Shown: positions 8,812-18,047 of the stretch, piece after piece | How positions within the stretch are numbered: position 1 is the first letter of the stretch | Layout: each line of letters starts with the position of its first letter | NCBI GenBank assembly: GCA_963974125.1 | Contig: CAXBCH010000023.1 | Location: forward strand, 5,967 to 69,966 | Origin: Haliea sp963974125 | GTDB lineage: Bacteria; Pseudomonadota; Gammaproteobacteria; Pseudomonadales; Halieaceae | DNA length: 64,000 nucleotides | Reading direction: 5' to 3' | Notes under the pieces: model-generated | The model's input: only the letters and a program-made list of their open reading frames with translations | What the model was told of the DNA's origin: nothing | The model's database searches: none | Made by a program: the position numbers and the translations under genes

Positions 8812-10806
8812 TCAGGGTGGCGGCGGATCCTCCCTGGACGAGGGCAGACTGAAGGCAAGCAGCGCATCGCCAGCCTCGGACCAGCCATGGCCGCCGGCTG
8901 CCAGCACGATGAACTGGCGGCCCTGCGGGCGGGTGCGATAGCTGAGCGGGGTGGCGTTGCCGGTATAGGGCAGGGCGTGTTCCCACAGCAGTTCACCCGT
9001 GGCGCTGGCAAAGGCGCGGAAGCGGGAGTCGGTGGTGGCGGCGATGAACACCAGGCCGGAAGCCGTGGTCAGCGGGCCGCCGGTGTTGGGGCTGCCGGCG
9101 TCAAACCAGAACGGCCATGGAGCCTGGCCACGGGTATTGCCCAGGCTGCGGGTCCACACGGTCTCTCCCGTGCGCAAGTCCACCGCGGTCAGGCTGCCCC
9201 AGGGGCGAGGATTGCAGGGCGCGCCGAGGGGCGACATCAGTGGGAAACGACGTACGCCATAGGGACTCCCCGCCATCGGGTAGTGCTCCAGCGGGTAACC
9301 CGGCGCCGGGTTGAGTTCATCGTACTCCGCTCGCGGGACCAGCTGTACCACCGACGCCAGGTGCATCTGGTTGACGATCAGCAGGCCTCGCTCCGGGTCG
9401 ATGCTGACCCCGCCCCAGTTGATGCCGCCGGTGGTGCTGGGATACAGGATACTGCCTTCCAGGCTGGGCGGAGTGAACATGCCTTCATTGCGATATTTTG
9501 CCAGCTCCCGTTGGCAGGCGAGCTTGTCGAGCCAGAGGAAGCCATCCATGTGCCCAGGGGTCAGCCGCTCCGGCAGGTGCAGCGGTGGCGGGTGGGTCGG
9601 GAACGGTTGCGTGGGCGACAGTTTTTCGCCGGGCACGCCGCCCCCCGGTACCGGACGTTCCTCCACCGGATACAGCGGCGCGCCGGTTTCCCGGTCGAGC
9701 AGGAAGACATGGCCCATTTTGGTGGCCTGCGCCAGACCAGCGCGACCGGCGCCTACACCGGGAATCTGGAACAGGGTGGGCTGGGAAGCCACATCGTAAT
9801 CCCAGACATCGTGGTGCACCGTCTGGAAGTACCAGCGCAACTCGCCGCTGCGGTCGTCCAGGGCCACCACTGAGGAGCCATAGGTGTCGATACCGTCGCG
9901 CTCGCCGGCGAACAGGTCCGGTGCCGGATTGCCCGTGGGTACATACACCAGGCCCTGTGCAGGATCACCGGCGATGGGTGCCCAGACGTTGGGGCTGCCC
10001 ATGTGATAGCGGGCATTGCCGAGGCTGTCGCGATGCCGTTCCCGGTAGTCTTCGGGTACGGGCTCCCAGGCCCAGGCCAGCTCACCGCTGCGGACATCGA
10101 AGGCGCGCACTACACCGGAGGGCACATCCTTGCGTTCGTTGTCCGGCACCAGGGCACCGATCACGGCGATATCATTCTGCACCCAGGGCGGGGACGTCGG
10201 GTAGTACACTAGCGGCTCGCCGCCGCTGATGTCCTCGCGCAGGGATACCCGACCATTGTTGCCGAAATCCGCGCACGGCAGGCCGGTAGCCGCATCCAGG
10301 GCGATCAGCTCGGCGTCGCGGGTGCCGTAGAGGACCCGCTTGCCGCAGCTGGCGGTGGCTTCCTCCGGGTCACTGGCCTGCCACAGGGCCACGCCGCGAC
10401 AGACGGCCGGGTAGACGCCGCTGCGGCGGTTCTGTACCCGGGGGTCGAACTGCCAGCGCTCGGCGCCGGTCTCCGCGTTCAGGGCGAATACACGGCCAAA
10501 GGGTGTGCAGTAGTAAAGAGTATCGTCGTCGACCAGCGGCGTGACCTGAAACGAAGTCAGGCCCCAGTCGCCGCTGCCATCACTGAAATCACCGGAGCGG
10601 TGCTCCCAGGCCAGTTCCAGCTGGCCCACGTTGGCCGGGGTGATGTCCGTGAGCGGGCTGTACTGGCTGGCGTCCCGGCCACCGTAGTTGGGCCAGCCGG
10701 CGCTCGCGCCCGCGGCAGCGCCCGGCGCCGACTCCCGGGCGGCGAGGCAGCCTGTGGCGAGGCCCAGCGCCAGCGCGGCAACCGCCAGGCTGCGGCGGCG
10801 GTTCAC
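8812..10806 (-). CDS. PQQ-dependent (glucose/polyol-type) dehydrogenase, exported
   Basis: A 664-residue beta-propeller quinoprotein. After a hydrophobic leader ending near ALGLATGC (possibly a weak lipobox), the mature part begins WPNYGGRDASQYSPLTDITP, the hallmark of the membrane glucose/quinate dehydrogenase propeller without its membrane domain. Propeller W-motif repeats are seen (FALNAETGAERWQFD, RAFDVRSGELAWAW, TAVDLRTGETVWTR). There is no haem c motif, so electrons must leave to another carrier. The GTG start at 10806 overlaps the SDR stop (GTGA); the much longer upstream frame is not used because it runs through the SDR gene. The substrate is unknown, and no PQQ biosynthesis genes are in the window. 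Confidence 0.85.
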   Translation of the reverse strand: MNRRRSLAVAALALGLATGCLAARESAPGAAAGASAGWPNYGGRDASQYSPLTDITPANVGQLELAWEHRSGDFSDGSGDWGLTSFQVTPLVDDDTLYYCTPFGRVFALNAETGAERWQFDPRVQNRRSGVYPAVCRGVALWQASDPEEATASCGKRVLYGTRDAELIALDAATGLPCADFGNNGRVSLREDISGGEPLVYYPTSPPWVQNDIAVIGALVPDNERKDVPSGVVRAFDVRSGELAWAWEPVPEDYRERHRDSLGNARYHMGSPNVWAPIAGDPAQGLVYVPTGNPAPDLFAGERDGIDTYGSSVVALDDRSGELRWYFQTVHHDVWDYDVASQPTLFQIPGVGAGRAGLAQATKMGHVFLLDRETGAPLYPVEERPVPGGGVPGEKLSPTQPFPTHPPPLHLPERLTPGHMDGFLWLDKLACQRELAKYRNEGMFTPPSLEGSILYPSTTGGINWGGVSIDPERGLLIVNQMHLASVVQLVPRAEYDELNPAPGYPLEHYPMAGSPYGVRRFPLMSPLGAPCNPRPWGSLTAVDLRTGETVWTRSLGNTRGQAPWPFWFDAGSPNTGGPLTTASGLVFIAATTDSRFRAFASATGELLWEHALPYTGNATPLSYRTRPQGRQFIVLAAGGHGWSEAGDALLAFSLPSSREDPPPP

Positions 10807-11585
10807 GCGCCGGTGCCCGCATTGGCGGCCTGCAGGAACGCGGGCTTCTCGCCACCACCGTGGACCGCAATGCTGCTGCCACTGATATAGGAGGCGAGCG
10901 GGGAAGCCAGGAACAGGCAGGCGTCGCCAATGTCCCCGGGAACTGCCATGCGCCCGAGCGGAATCGTGCGGCCCACCGCTGCCACACCTTCGGCGTCGCC
11001 GTAGTGCAGGTGTGACTGCTCGGTCTCCACCAGGCCGGCGATGATGGCGTTGATGCGGACCTTTGGGCCCCACTCCACCGCCAGCGAATGTCCCAGGTTG
11101 ACCAGGCCGGCCTTGGCGGCGCCATAGGCTGCAGTGCCCGGAGAGGGCCGGATGGTGCTGACGCTGGCAATATTGATGATGCTGCCGCCGTCCTCCTGCT
11201 GCTGCATGACCCGGTTGGCGAGCTGGGCGGCGTGCAGGGCCGAGGTCAGGTTGAGGGCAATGATGGATTCGTGAAAGCGCGGGGATGCGGTCGCGGCCTC
11301 GGCGTGCGGCGCGCCGCCGGCATTGTTGACCAGCACGTCCAGGCGCCCGCAGCGCTCAATGACGGCATTCACCAGAGCCTCCAGCTGCTCGTGGCGGCGG
11401 ACATCACAGGCCACGAAAAACGCTTCCCGGCCACCCGCGGCCGGCAGTGAGTCGGGCGGATTGCGACCACAGATCGCCACTTCGGCCCCCGCGGCCAGGA
11501 AACGCTCGCTGATGCCCCTGCCGACACCCTTGCCACCCCCGGTTACCAATACCGTGCGGCCACTGAAATCCATGGGATTGTGCAT
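10803..11585 (-). CDS. Short-chain dehydrogenase/reductase (SDR)
   Basis: A 260-residue classical SDR. The cofactor motif TGGGKGVGRG lies near residue 14, NNAG near residue 85, and the catalytic Ser and YxxxK (AAYGAAKAGLVNLG) follow. The C-terminal half includes SGSSIAVHGG, the usual glycine-rich end. The ATG at 11585 is preferred because GGAGCAGGG lies just upstream. It is the first gene of a leftward pair with the PQQ dehydrogenase, coupled by a GTGA overlap, which suggests successive oxidation steps on one alcohol or sugar. Substrate and cofactor preference cannot be read from the sequence. It is divergent from the F420 operon. Confidence 0.88.
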   Translation of the reverse strand: MHNPMDFSGRTVLVTGGGKGVGRGISERFLAAGAEVAICGRNPPDSLPAAGGREAFFVACDVRRHEQLEALVNAVIERCGRLDVLVNNAGGAPHAEAATASPRFHESIIALNLTSALHAAQLANRVMQQQEDGGSIINIASVSTIRPSPGTAAYGAAKAGLVNLGHSLAVEWGPKVRINAIIAGLVETEQSHLHYGDAEGVAAVGRTIPLGRMAVPGDIGDACLFLASPLASYISGSSIAVHGGGEKPAFLQAANAGTGA

Positions 11586-11793
11586 GTCACCCTGCTCCTT
11601 GCTACTGTCGTGGGGCAACTTGTGATCGGCAGATGAATTGCCTAAGATGCCTCGGCTTCGCGCATCCTACCGCCTTCCCCCGGGATCGGGAAATGCCGGC
11701 GGGGCTGCGACCATTTTCCGGGCAGAGAGAGGTGGTATCAGTAGACTTAGCTGAACCATCGGGCCCTTCACCAAGCAAGCAGGAATCACACCT

Positions 11794-12480
11794 ATGGCAA
11801 CTGAATCACTGCCCGTGCTCGCCATCCTCGGCGGCACCGGCGATCTGGGAACGGGCCTCGCCCGGCGCTGGGCACAGGCTGGCTACCGCGTCATCATTGG
11901 CTCGCGCACCCTGGATAAGGCAGAATCCGCCGCCAACGATCTGCGCGCGGTCATGGCCGAGCGCGGTGCAGCCGCGGTGAACGTCGAGGCCATGGAGAAC
12001 CTGGCAGCTGCCGAGGCGGCTGACATTGTTGCCATTACCGTGCCCTTCAGCCACCAGAAAGCGACCCTGGAGCTGGTTGCCCCGGCCCTGCAGGGCAAGA
12101 TCCTCATCGATGTCACGGTGCCACTGGTGCCGCCGCGGGTCGCGCGGGTACAGTTGCCGCCGGAAGGCAGCGCGGGCCAGATTGCCCAGGACCTGCTGGG
12201 CGAGGGTGTGGATGTGGTGTCCGCGTTCCAGAACGTGGCCGCGGCGCACCTGCAGGATACCGGAGCCGTGGACTGCGACGTGCTGGTCTGCGGCAACAAG
12301 AAGGAGGCCAGGGCCGAAGTGATCAAGCTGGTCGAAGCGGCGGGCCTGCGCGGCTTTCACGCCGGCATGATCGCCAATGCTGCCGCTGCCGAGGCGCTGA
12401 CCTCGGTGCTGATCACGATCAACAAGCAGTATAGCTGCCACGCCGGTATCCGCATTTCCGGCCTGGACAGCCATGAATGA
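11794..12480 (+). CDS. npdG: NADPH:F420 oxidoreductase (Fno/NpdG)
   Basis: A 228-residue two-domain protein. The N-terminal Rossmann motif is LAILGGTGDLGTGLARRW, followed by IIGSRTLDKAE; the SR pair after the second strand is the phosphate-binding signature for NADPH. The C-terminal part (FQNVAAAHLQDTG, DVLVCGNKKEARAEV) matches archaeal and actinobacterial F420H2:NADP oxidoreductases. The enzyme exchanges hydride between NADPH and F420 and would supply F420H2 here. The Shine-Dalgarno is AGGAA, about 8 bases upstream. It is the first gene of the rightward F420 operon, and its stop overlaps the cofE start (ATGA). Confidence 0.93.
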   Translation: MATESLPVLAILGGTGDLGTGLARRWAQAGYRVIIGSRTLDKAESAANDLRAVMAERGAAAVNVEAMENLAAAEAADIVAITVPFSHQKATLELVAPALQGKILIDVTVPLVPPRVARVQLPPEGSAGQIAQDLLGEGVDVVSAFQNVAAAHLQDTGAVDCDVLVCGNKKEARAEVIKLVEAAGLRGFHAGMIANAAAAEALTSVLITINKQYSCHAGIRISGLDSHE

Positions 12481-13244
12481 GTGCACGCCTTGAACTGATT
12501 CCTCTGGAGAACTTTCCCGAGGTCGTTCCGGGCGCTGACCTGGCGGCTCTGATTGCGGCCAGTCTGGAAGCCAATGCGCTGACCCTGCAGGACGGTGATG
12601 TGCTGGTACTGGCGCAGAAAATTGTCTCCAAGGCGGAGGGCCGCTATCGCCGTCTGGCCGAGGTGCAGCCGGGGCCCCGGGCGCTCGAACTGGCGCGCGC
12701 CGCGGACAAGGACCCACGCCTGGTGGAGCTCATTCTCAGTGAATCCCGGGAAGTACTGCGGGTGCGACCCGGGGTGATCATTGTCGAGCACCGGTGCGGC
12801 TACGTGCACGCCAATGCCGGCATCGATCGTTCCAACATTCGCAATGATCCCGATGATCCGCAGGTGCTGCTGTTGCCGGAAGACAGCGATGCCTCTGCCG
12901 CGGCGCTGCGCGAGGCGCTGGCGGAGCGCTGTGGCACGGCGCCGCAGATCATCATCAATGACAGTGCCGGTCGCGCCTGGCGGGTCGGCACCGTCGGCAT
13001 CGCACTCGGTACCGCCGGCCTGGATCCACTGTTCAATCAAATTGGCGGGCAGGATCGCTTCGGCAACCGCCTGGAAGTCACCGAGCCCGCCGTCGCCGAT
13101 GAGCTCGCCAGTGCCGCGTCGCTGGTGATGGGGCAGGCGGCGGAGGGCCTGCCGGTGGTGCTGGTCCGCGGCGCCCGGCTGCGATCATCGAATCGCAACG
13201 CCCGGGCCCTGCTGCGGCCCCGCGAGCAGGACATGTTCCGGTGA
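12477..13244 (+). CDS. cofE: Coenzyme F420-0:L-glutamate ligase (CofE)
   Basis: A 255-residue single-domain CofE. Recognisable family blocks are LQDGDVLVLAQKIVSKAEGR near residue 40, the metal/GTP-binding segment GYVHANAGIDRSN near residue 115, and NDSAGRAWRVGTVGIALG near residue 160. It adds glutamates to F420-0 using GTP. The C-terminal nitroreductase-like domain of actinobacterial FbiB is absent, so reduction of dehydro-F420-0, if needed, would require another enzyme. The start overlaps npdG and the stop overlaps cofD (GTGA), indicating tight coupling. Confidence 0.95.
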   Translation: MSARLELIPLENFPEVVPGADLAALIAASLEANALTLQDGDVLVLAQKIVSKAEGRYRRLAEVQPGPRALELARAADKDPRLVELILSESREVLRVRPGVIIVEHRCGYVHANAGIDRSNIRNDPDDPQVLLLPEDSDASAAALREALAERCGTAPQIIINDSAGRAWRVGTVGIALGTAGLDPLFNQIGGQDRFGNRLEVTEPAVADELASAASLVMGQAAEGLPVVLVRGARLRSSNRNARALLRPREQDMFR

Positions 13245-14203
13245 ACTTGCCGGCGGGCCCGGTGCTGGCGCTTTCCGGCGGTGTCGGTGGCGCCAAGCTG
13301 TGTCTGGGTCTGGATGACCTGCTGCCTGCCGGGCAGTTGCACATTGCCTGCAACACCGGTGACGACTTCGAGCACCTGGGCCTGACCATCTGCCCCGATA
13401 TCGACACCGTGCTGTATACCCTGGGGGGGGTCAGCAACCCGCATCAGGGCTGGGGCCTCGACGGGGAAAGCTGGCAAGTGCTGGCGGCGCTGGAACAGCT
13501 GGGCGCGGACAGCTGGTTTCGCCTCGGCGATCGCGATCTGGCCACTCACCTGTGGCGTGCCGGTGAACTGGCACGGGGTGCAAGCCTGTCTGCCGTTACG
13601 GCTGAACTGGGCCGGCGCCTGGAGGTGCAGGCGGCAGTGTATCCCATGAGTGATGACCCGGTGCGGACCGTGGTCCATACCGCCGAGGGTGACCTGCCGT
13701 TCCAGCATTATTTCGTGCGGGAACAGTGCCGGCCCCTGGTGCACGGTTTCAGCTTTGCCGGGGTCGACGCGGCTGCGCTGCAAGCAAACCTGGCCGACCT
13801 CTGTGCCTCGCGAACCCTGGCCGGGGTGATTATTTGTCCTTCCAACCCCTTTGTGAGCATTGATCCCATCCTGCAGCTGGACAGTTTCTGGCAGACCCTG
13901 CGAGAGTCGCAGGTGACGGTACTGGCAGTGGCGCCCATTGTCGCCGGCCAGGCGCTGAAGGGTCCGGCGGCAAAGATGATGGCGGAGCTGAACCTGCCGG
14001 TCACCGCTACCGGGGTGGCGGCGCATTACGCGGAGCACTATCCGGGCTTGATCGGGACATTTGTTGTAGACCACAGTGACGCTACACTGGTGCCGGCGAT
14101 ACAGGAGCTGGGCATGGAGGTGGAAGTGACAGCGACCATTATGCGCGAACGCGCCGACAAGCGGGCCCTCGCAGCGGCCTGCCTGGAGTTGTTGTGCCGA
14201 TAG
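13241..14203 (+). CDS. cofD: 2-phospho-L-lactate transferase (CofD)
   Basis: A 320-residue CofD-family transferase. It opens with the conserved ALSGGVGGAKLCLGL, followed by NTGDDFEHLGLTICPDIDT, the canonical GDP-Fo-binding blocks. Near residue 200 it has IICPSNPFVSIDPIL, and near 240 APIVAGQALKGPAAKMM. It transfers the phospho-acid moiety from the nucleotide-activated donor to Fo, giving F420-0 or its dehydro form. The GTG start overlaps the cofE stop, and the last 10 bases overlap the next gene. Whether the donor derives from phospholactate, PEP or 3-phosphoglycerate cannot be told by eye. Confidence 0.96.
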   Translation: MNLPAGPVLALSGGVGGAKLCLGLDDLLPAGQLHIACNTGDDFEHLGLTICPDIDTVLYTLGGVSNPHQGWGLDGESWQVLAALEQLGADSWFRLGDRDLATHLWRAGELARGASLSAVTAELGRRLEVQAAVYPMSDDPVRTVVHTAEGDLPFQHYFVREQCRPLVHGFSFAGVDAAALQANLADLCASRTLAGVIICPSNPFVSIDPILQLDSFWQTLRESQVTVLAVAPIVAGQALKGPAAKMMAELNLPVTATGVAAHYAEHYPGLIGTFVVDHSDATLVPAIQELGMEVEVTATIMRERADKRALAAACLELLCR

Positions 14204-17200
14204 ATTCCCGGACTACCGTACATGCGCTGGTGCCACTGAAACAGCTGGCCGGGGCCAAGACCCGTCTGTCCGGCCTGCTCGACAGTGAGCAGCGCCGGAC
14301 CCTCGCGCTGGCCATGGCCCGGGATGTGGTGGGGGTGCTGGCCGCCCACCCGGCCATCAGTACCATCACCCTGGTCTCGGACGAACCCGATGCCCGCGAG
14401 CTGACGGCGACAGCGCCGGTGCGCCTGTGGTCCGAACAGGCCCTGCTGGCTGCAACCGAACTGGCCCCCGTGACCAGCGGTCCGCTGCCATCGCTGAATG
14501 GCGTACTGGCGGCGGCCTGCGAGCGACTGCGTTGCGAGGATGCCAACGCGGCAGCACTGGTGTTGGTGCTGCATGCGGACCTGCCCCTGCTTGCCGGCGC
14601 CGATATCGACGCCGCCCTGGCCTGTGCCGAAGCGCGCAGCGGGCTGGTTGTGGGACCGGATGCCGCGGGGTCCGGTAGCAACCTGTTGCTGTTTCCCGCG
14701 AGCAGGCCACCGCGATTTGCTTTCGGGCCCGACAGCAGCATGTTGCATCTGGCCTGGGCAGAAGAGCAGGGCCTGCCCGGCCGCAGCCTGCAGCGGCCCG
14801 GTATTGCCCGCGATATCGACACTCCCACCGATCTCCTGCAGCTGCACCAGCAGGCGGCGACGCTGCCCGCGGGGCACACCCGGAGTTGGCTGCACAACCT
14901 GGCCGCACTGCCCGGCCGCGTCCGGGCCCTGGCGCTCGCGGACTGCGAGGATACTTCCGCCCTGGTGGCCCTGGCGGGTCAGCTGCGCGATCTTGGCCAC
15001 GGCAATGTCGTCACCTATTCCCGCAAGGTATTCATTCCCCTGACCCGGCTGTGCCGGGATGTCTGCCACTACTGCACCTTTGCCACCACCCCGAAAAAGG
15101 TCGAATCGCCGTTCATGAGCGTGGACGAGGTTCTGGAGCTGTGCCGCCAGGGCGCGGAACTCGGCTGTCAGGAAGCCCTGCTGACCCTGGGCGAAAAGCC
15201 CGAGTTGCGCTACCGGGCCGCCCGCGAGGCGCTGGCGGCGATGGGCTTTGCCAGCACCCTGGAATACGTGGCGCATGTGGCCGGGCGCATCCTCGAGGAA
15301 ACCGGCCTGCTGCCGCATATCAATGCCGGCTGCATGACCGCCGAAGAGATCGCCTTCCTGCGCCCGGTCAGTGCCTCCATGGGCATCATGCTGGAGTCCG
15401 CTGCCGAGCGTCTGTGCGAAAAGGGCATGCCGCACCACGGTTCGCCGGACAAGGTGCCGGCGGAGCGCCTGCGCACCCTCTCTCTGGCGGGAGAGGCAAA
15501 AGTGCCCTTCACCTCGGGCATCCTTATCGGCATCGGTGAAACCCGCCGCGAGCGCATCGAATCCCTGCTGGCCCTGCGGGAAGCGCATCAGGTTCACGGT
15601 CATCTGCAGGAAGTGATCGTGCAGAACTTCCGCGCCAAGCCCGGCACCCTGATGGCTCGGGCGCCGGAACCGGACCTGGAAGAGCTACTGTGGACCCTGG
15701 CGGTGACGCGGATCATCTTTGGCCCGGCCATGAGCATCCAGGCGCCCCCCAATCTCAGCCCCGGGGTGCTGCCACAGCTGCTGGCTGCGGGGATCAATGA
15801 CTGGGGCGGCGTCTCGCCCCTGACGCCCGACCACGTCAATCCGGAAGCGCCCTGGCCGCACCTGGACCAGCTGGCGCGGGAAACGGCCGCAGCCGGCAAG
15901 TTCCTGGAGCAGCGCCTGACGGTTTACCCGGCCTATGCCAACGCGCCGCAGACCTGGCTGGATCCCGCGGTGCGCCCCGCGGTACTGCGCCAGCAGGATG
16001 CCGCCGGCTTCGCCCGCCGGGATAGCTGGGTGCCGGGGGAGGAGGCGCCCGTGCCCAGCGTGGAAGCGGCCCTGCTCAGCGAGCCGGTCAATGCCTTCGC
16101 CGTCGGCGCGGACTTGCGCGCGATTGTCGAGCGCTGCGAGAGCGGCACTACGCTTGCGGAAGCCGACCTGGAACGCCTGTTTGCCGCCCGTGGCCCCGAG
16201 TTCCGCTTCGTGGTCGACGCCGCGGACCGGCTGCGGCGCCAGCGCTGTGGTGACACCGTCAGCTACGCTATCAATCGCAACATCAACTATACCAACGTCT
16301 GCTACTTCAAGTGCCAGTTCTGCGCCTTCTCCAAGGGCAAGCACAGCGAGGCACTGCGCGGGCGCCCCTATGACATCAGCGCCACCGAGATCGCCCGCCG
16401 CTGCCGCGAGGCGTGGCAGCGCGGCGCCACCGAAGTATGCATGCAGGGCGGCATCCACCCGGACTATACCGGCCAGACCTACCTGGATATCCTCGCCACT
16501 GTTCGCGCCGCCACCCCGGAGATGCACATCCACGCCTTTTCGCCGCTGGAAGTGTGGCAGGGGGCGGCGACCCTGGGCGTGTCCCTGGAGGATTTTTTGC
16601 GCCAGCTGCAGGCCGCCGGGCTCGATACCCTGCCCGGCACCGCCGCGGAAATCCTCGATGACGAGGTGCGTGCCACCCTGTGCCCGGACAAGCTCAACAG
16701 CGCCGAGTGGCTGCAGGTGATGGAAACCGCGCACCGTGTGGGTTTCCGTACTACCGCCACCATCATGTATGGCCACATCGAGCAGCCCCGGCACTGGGCC
16801 AGGCACCTGCTGGCGGTGCGCGAATTGCAGGCCCGCACCGGCGGCTTTACCGAGCTGGTGCCCCTGCCCTTTGTGCACATGGAGGCGCCGATGTTTCTGC
16901 GCGGACGGGCCCGCCGCGGCCCCACTTTCCGCGAAGCGGTGCTGATGCACGCGGTGTCGCGGCTGGTGCTGCATGGCCATATCGACAACATCCAGACCAG
17001 CTGGGTGAAGATGGGCGCCGCCGGTGTCGATGTGTGCCTGAACGCCGGTGCCAACGATCTGGGCGGTACCCTGATGAACGAGAGCATTACCCGCGCCGCG
17101 GGCGCCGCCCACGGCCAGGAATGGGCGCCGGCGGTGATGGAGCAGCGCATCCGCGCGCTCGGGCGTCAGCCGCGCCTGCGCACCACGCTCTATGCGGATG

Positions 17201-17364
17201 CCCCGGCCGAACGCCGTGCGGCTGCCAGTGCCGCGGCCGATCTGCTGCCCGTGGACAACGCCGATGCCGGCAAGCGCGCTCGCGACAAGCGCCTGCTATT
17301 GGCCACGGACAGCCCGCGACCTGCGGCCCTGGAACAGGTAGTGCTGATGGCGGCCTGCAACTGA
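14194..17364 (+). CDS. CofC-CofG-CofH trifunctional fusion (phospho-acid guanylyltransferase + Fo synthase)
   Basis: One 1056-residue reading frame with three enzymes in series. About residues 1-225 are CofC-like: VPLKQLAGAKTRLSGLL, then LVLHADLPLL, then a SGSNLLLF and DIDTPTDL ending. About residues 265-600 are CofG, with the radical-SAM cysteines CRDVCHYC (287, 291, 294). About residues 660-1030 are CofH, with CYFKCQFC (703, 707, 710). CofG-CofH matches the order in actinobacterial FbiC, here extended by CofC. CofG and CofH make the Fo chromophore from tyrosine and a flavin precursor; CofC activates the phospho-acid that CofD uses. No stop or frameshift separates the domains. The GTG start overlaps cofD by 10 bases, and ung follows 2 bases later. 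Confidence 0.95.
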   Translation: MPIDSRTTVHALVPLKQLAGAKTRLSGLLDSEQRRTLALAMARDVVGVLAAHPAISTITLVSDEPDARELTATAPVRLWSEQALLAATELAPVTSGPLPSLNGVLAAACERLRCEDANAAALVLVLHADLPLLAGADIDAALACAEARSGLVVGPDAAGSGSNLLLFPASRPPRFAFGPDSSMLHLAWAEEQGLPGRSLQRPGIARDIDTPTDLLQLHQQAATLPAGHTRSWLHNLAALPGRVRALALADCEDTSALVALAGQLRDLGHGNVVTYSRKVFIPLTRLCRDVCHYCTFATTPKKVESPFMSVDEVLELCRQGAELGCQEALLTLGEKPELRYRAAREALAAMGFASTLEYVAHVAGRILEETGLLPHINAGCMTAEEIAFLRPVSASMGIMLESAAERLCEKGMPHHGSPDKVPAERLRTLSLAGEAKVPFTSGILIGIGETRRERIESLLALREAHQVHGHLQEVIVQNFRAKPGTLMARAPEPDLEELLWTLAVTRIIFGPAMSIQAPPNLSPGVLPQLLAAGINDWGGVSPLTPDHVNPEAPWPHLDQLARETAAAGKFLEQRLTVYPAYANAPQTWLDPAVRPAVLRQQDAAGFARRDSWVPGEEAPVPSVEAALLSEPVNAFAVGADLRAIVERCESGTTLAEADLERLFAARGPEFRFVVDAADRLRRQRCGDTVSYAINRNINYTNVCYFKCQFCAFSKGKHSEALRGRPYDISATEIARRCREAWQRGATEVCMQGGIHPDYTGQTYLDILATVRAATPEMHIHAFSPLEVWQGAATLGVSLEDFLRQLQAAGLDTLPGTAAEILDDEVRATLCPDKLNSAEWLQVMETAHRVGFRTTATIMYGHIEQPRHWARHLLAVRELQARTGGFTELVPLPFVHMEAPMFLRGRARRGPTFREAVLMHAVSRLVLHGHIDNIQTSWVKMGAAGVDVCLNAGANDLGGTLMNESITRAAGAAHGQEWAPAVMEQRIRALGRQPRLRTTLYADAPAERRAAASAAADLLPVDNADAGKRARDKRLLLATDSPRPAALEQVVLMAACN

Positions 17365-17366
17365 GC

Positions 17367-18044
17367 ATGTCGACGATACAGCTGGAATCCAGCTGGCTGG
17401 CAGCGCTGGCCGACGAGTTCCAGCAGCCCTACATGCGCGCGCTCAAGGACTTCCTGCAGCAGGAAAAACGCGGCGGCGCCAGCGTGTTCCCCCCGGGGCC
17501 GGAAATATTCAAAGCCTTCGACCACACGCCGTTGCCGAAGGTGAAGGTGGTCATCCTCGGCCAGGATCCCTATCACGGCCCCGGCCAGGCCCACGGCCTG
17601 TGCTTCTCGGTGCGCCCCGGTGTCGCGATCCCGCCGTCCCTGCAGAATATCTACAAGGAAATCCAGCGCGACCTCGGTATCGCGCCACCCGGCCACGGCA
17701 ACCTGACAGCCTGGGCCGACCGGGGTGTGCTGCTGCTGAACAGCGTGCTGACGGTGGCCGCCAACAGTGCCGCTTCCCACCGGGGCAAGGGCTGGGAAAC
17801 CTTCACCGACCGGGTGGTGGAAGTGGTGAACCGCGAGCGTGAGAACGTGGTGTTCATGCTCTGGGGCAGCTATGCCCAGCGCAAGGGCGGGGTGATCGAC
17901 AGCCAGCGTCACTGTGTGCTGAAAGCGCCGCATCCCTCACCCCTGAGTGCCCACCGCGGCTTTATTGGCTGCGGGCATTTCAGCGCCGCGAATGCGTATC
18001 TGCAGGCGCACGGCCAGGCGCCGATAGACTGGAGCCTGGCGTGA
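17367..18044 (+). CDS. ung: Uracil-DNA glycosylase, family 1
   Basis: A 225-residue enzyme. The water-activating motif GQDPYHGPGQAHGLCFSV lies near residue 60 and the uracil/DNA-intercalating loop HPSPLSAHRG near residue 187, both diagnostic of family 1 UDG. It removes uracil from DNA to start base-excision repair. The ATG at 17367 lies 2 bases after the F420 fusion gene stop, so it is probably the last gene of that transcript; the longer in-frame extension runs inside the fusion gene and is rejected. It ends 3 bases from the convergent ygfZ stop. Confidence 0.96.
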   Translation: MSTIQLESSWLAALADEFQQPYMRALKDFLQQEKRGGASVFPPGPEIFKAFDHTPLPKVKVVILGQDPYHGPGQAHGLCFSVRPGVAIPPSLQNIYKEIQRDLGIAPPGHGNLTAWADRGVLLLNSVLTVAANSAASHRGKGWETFTDRVVEVVNRERENVVFMLWGSYAQRKGGVIDSQRHCVLKAPHPSPLSAHRGFIGCGHFSAANAYLQAHGQAPIDWSLA

Positions 18045-18047
18045 CCT

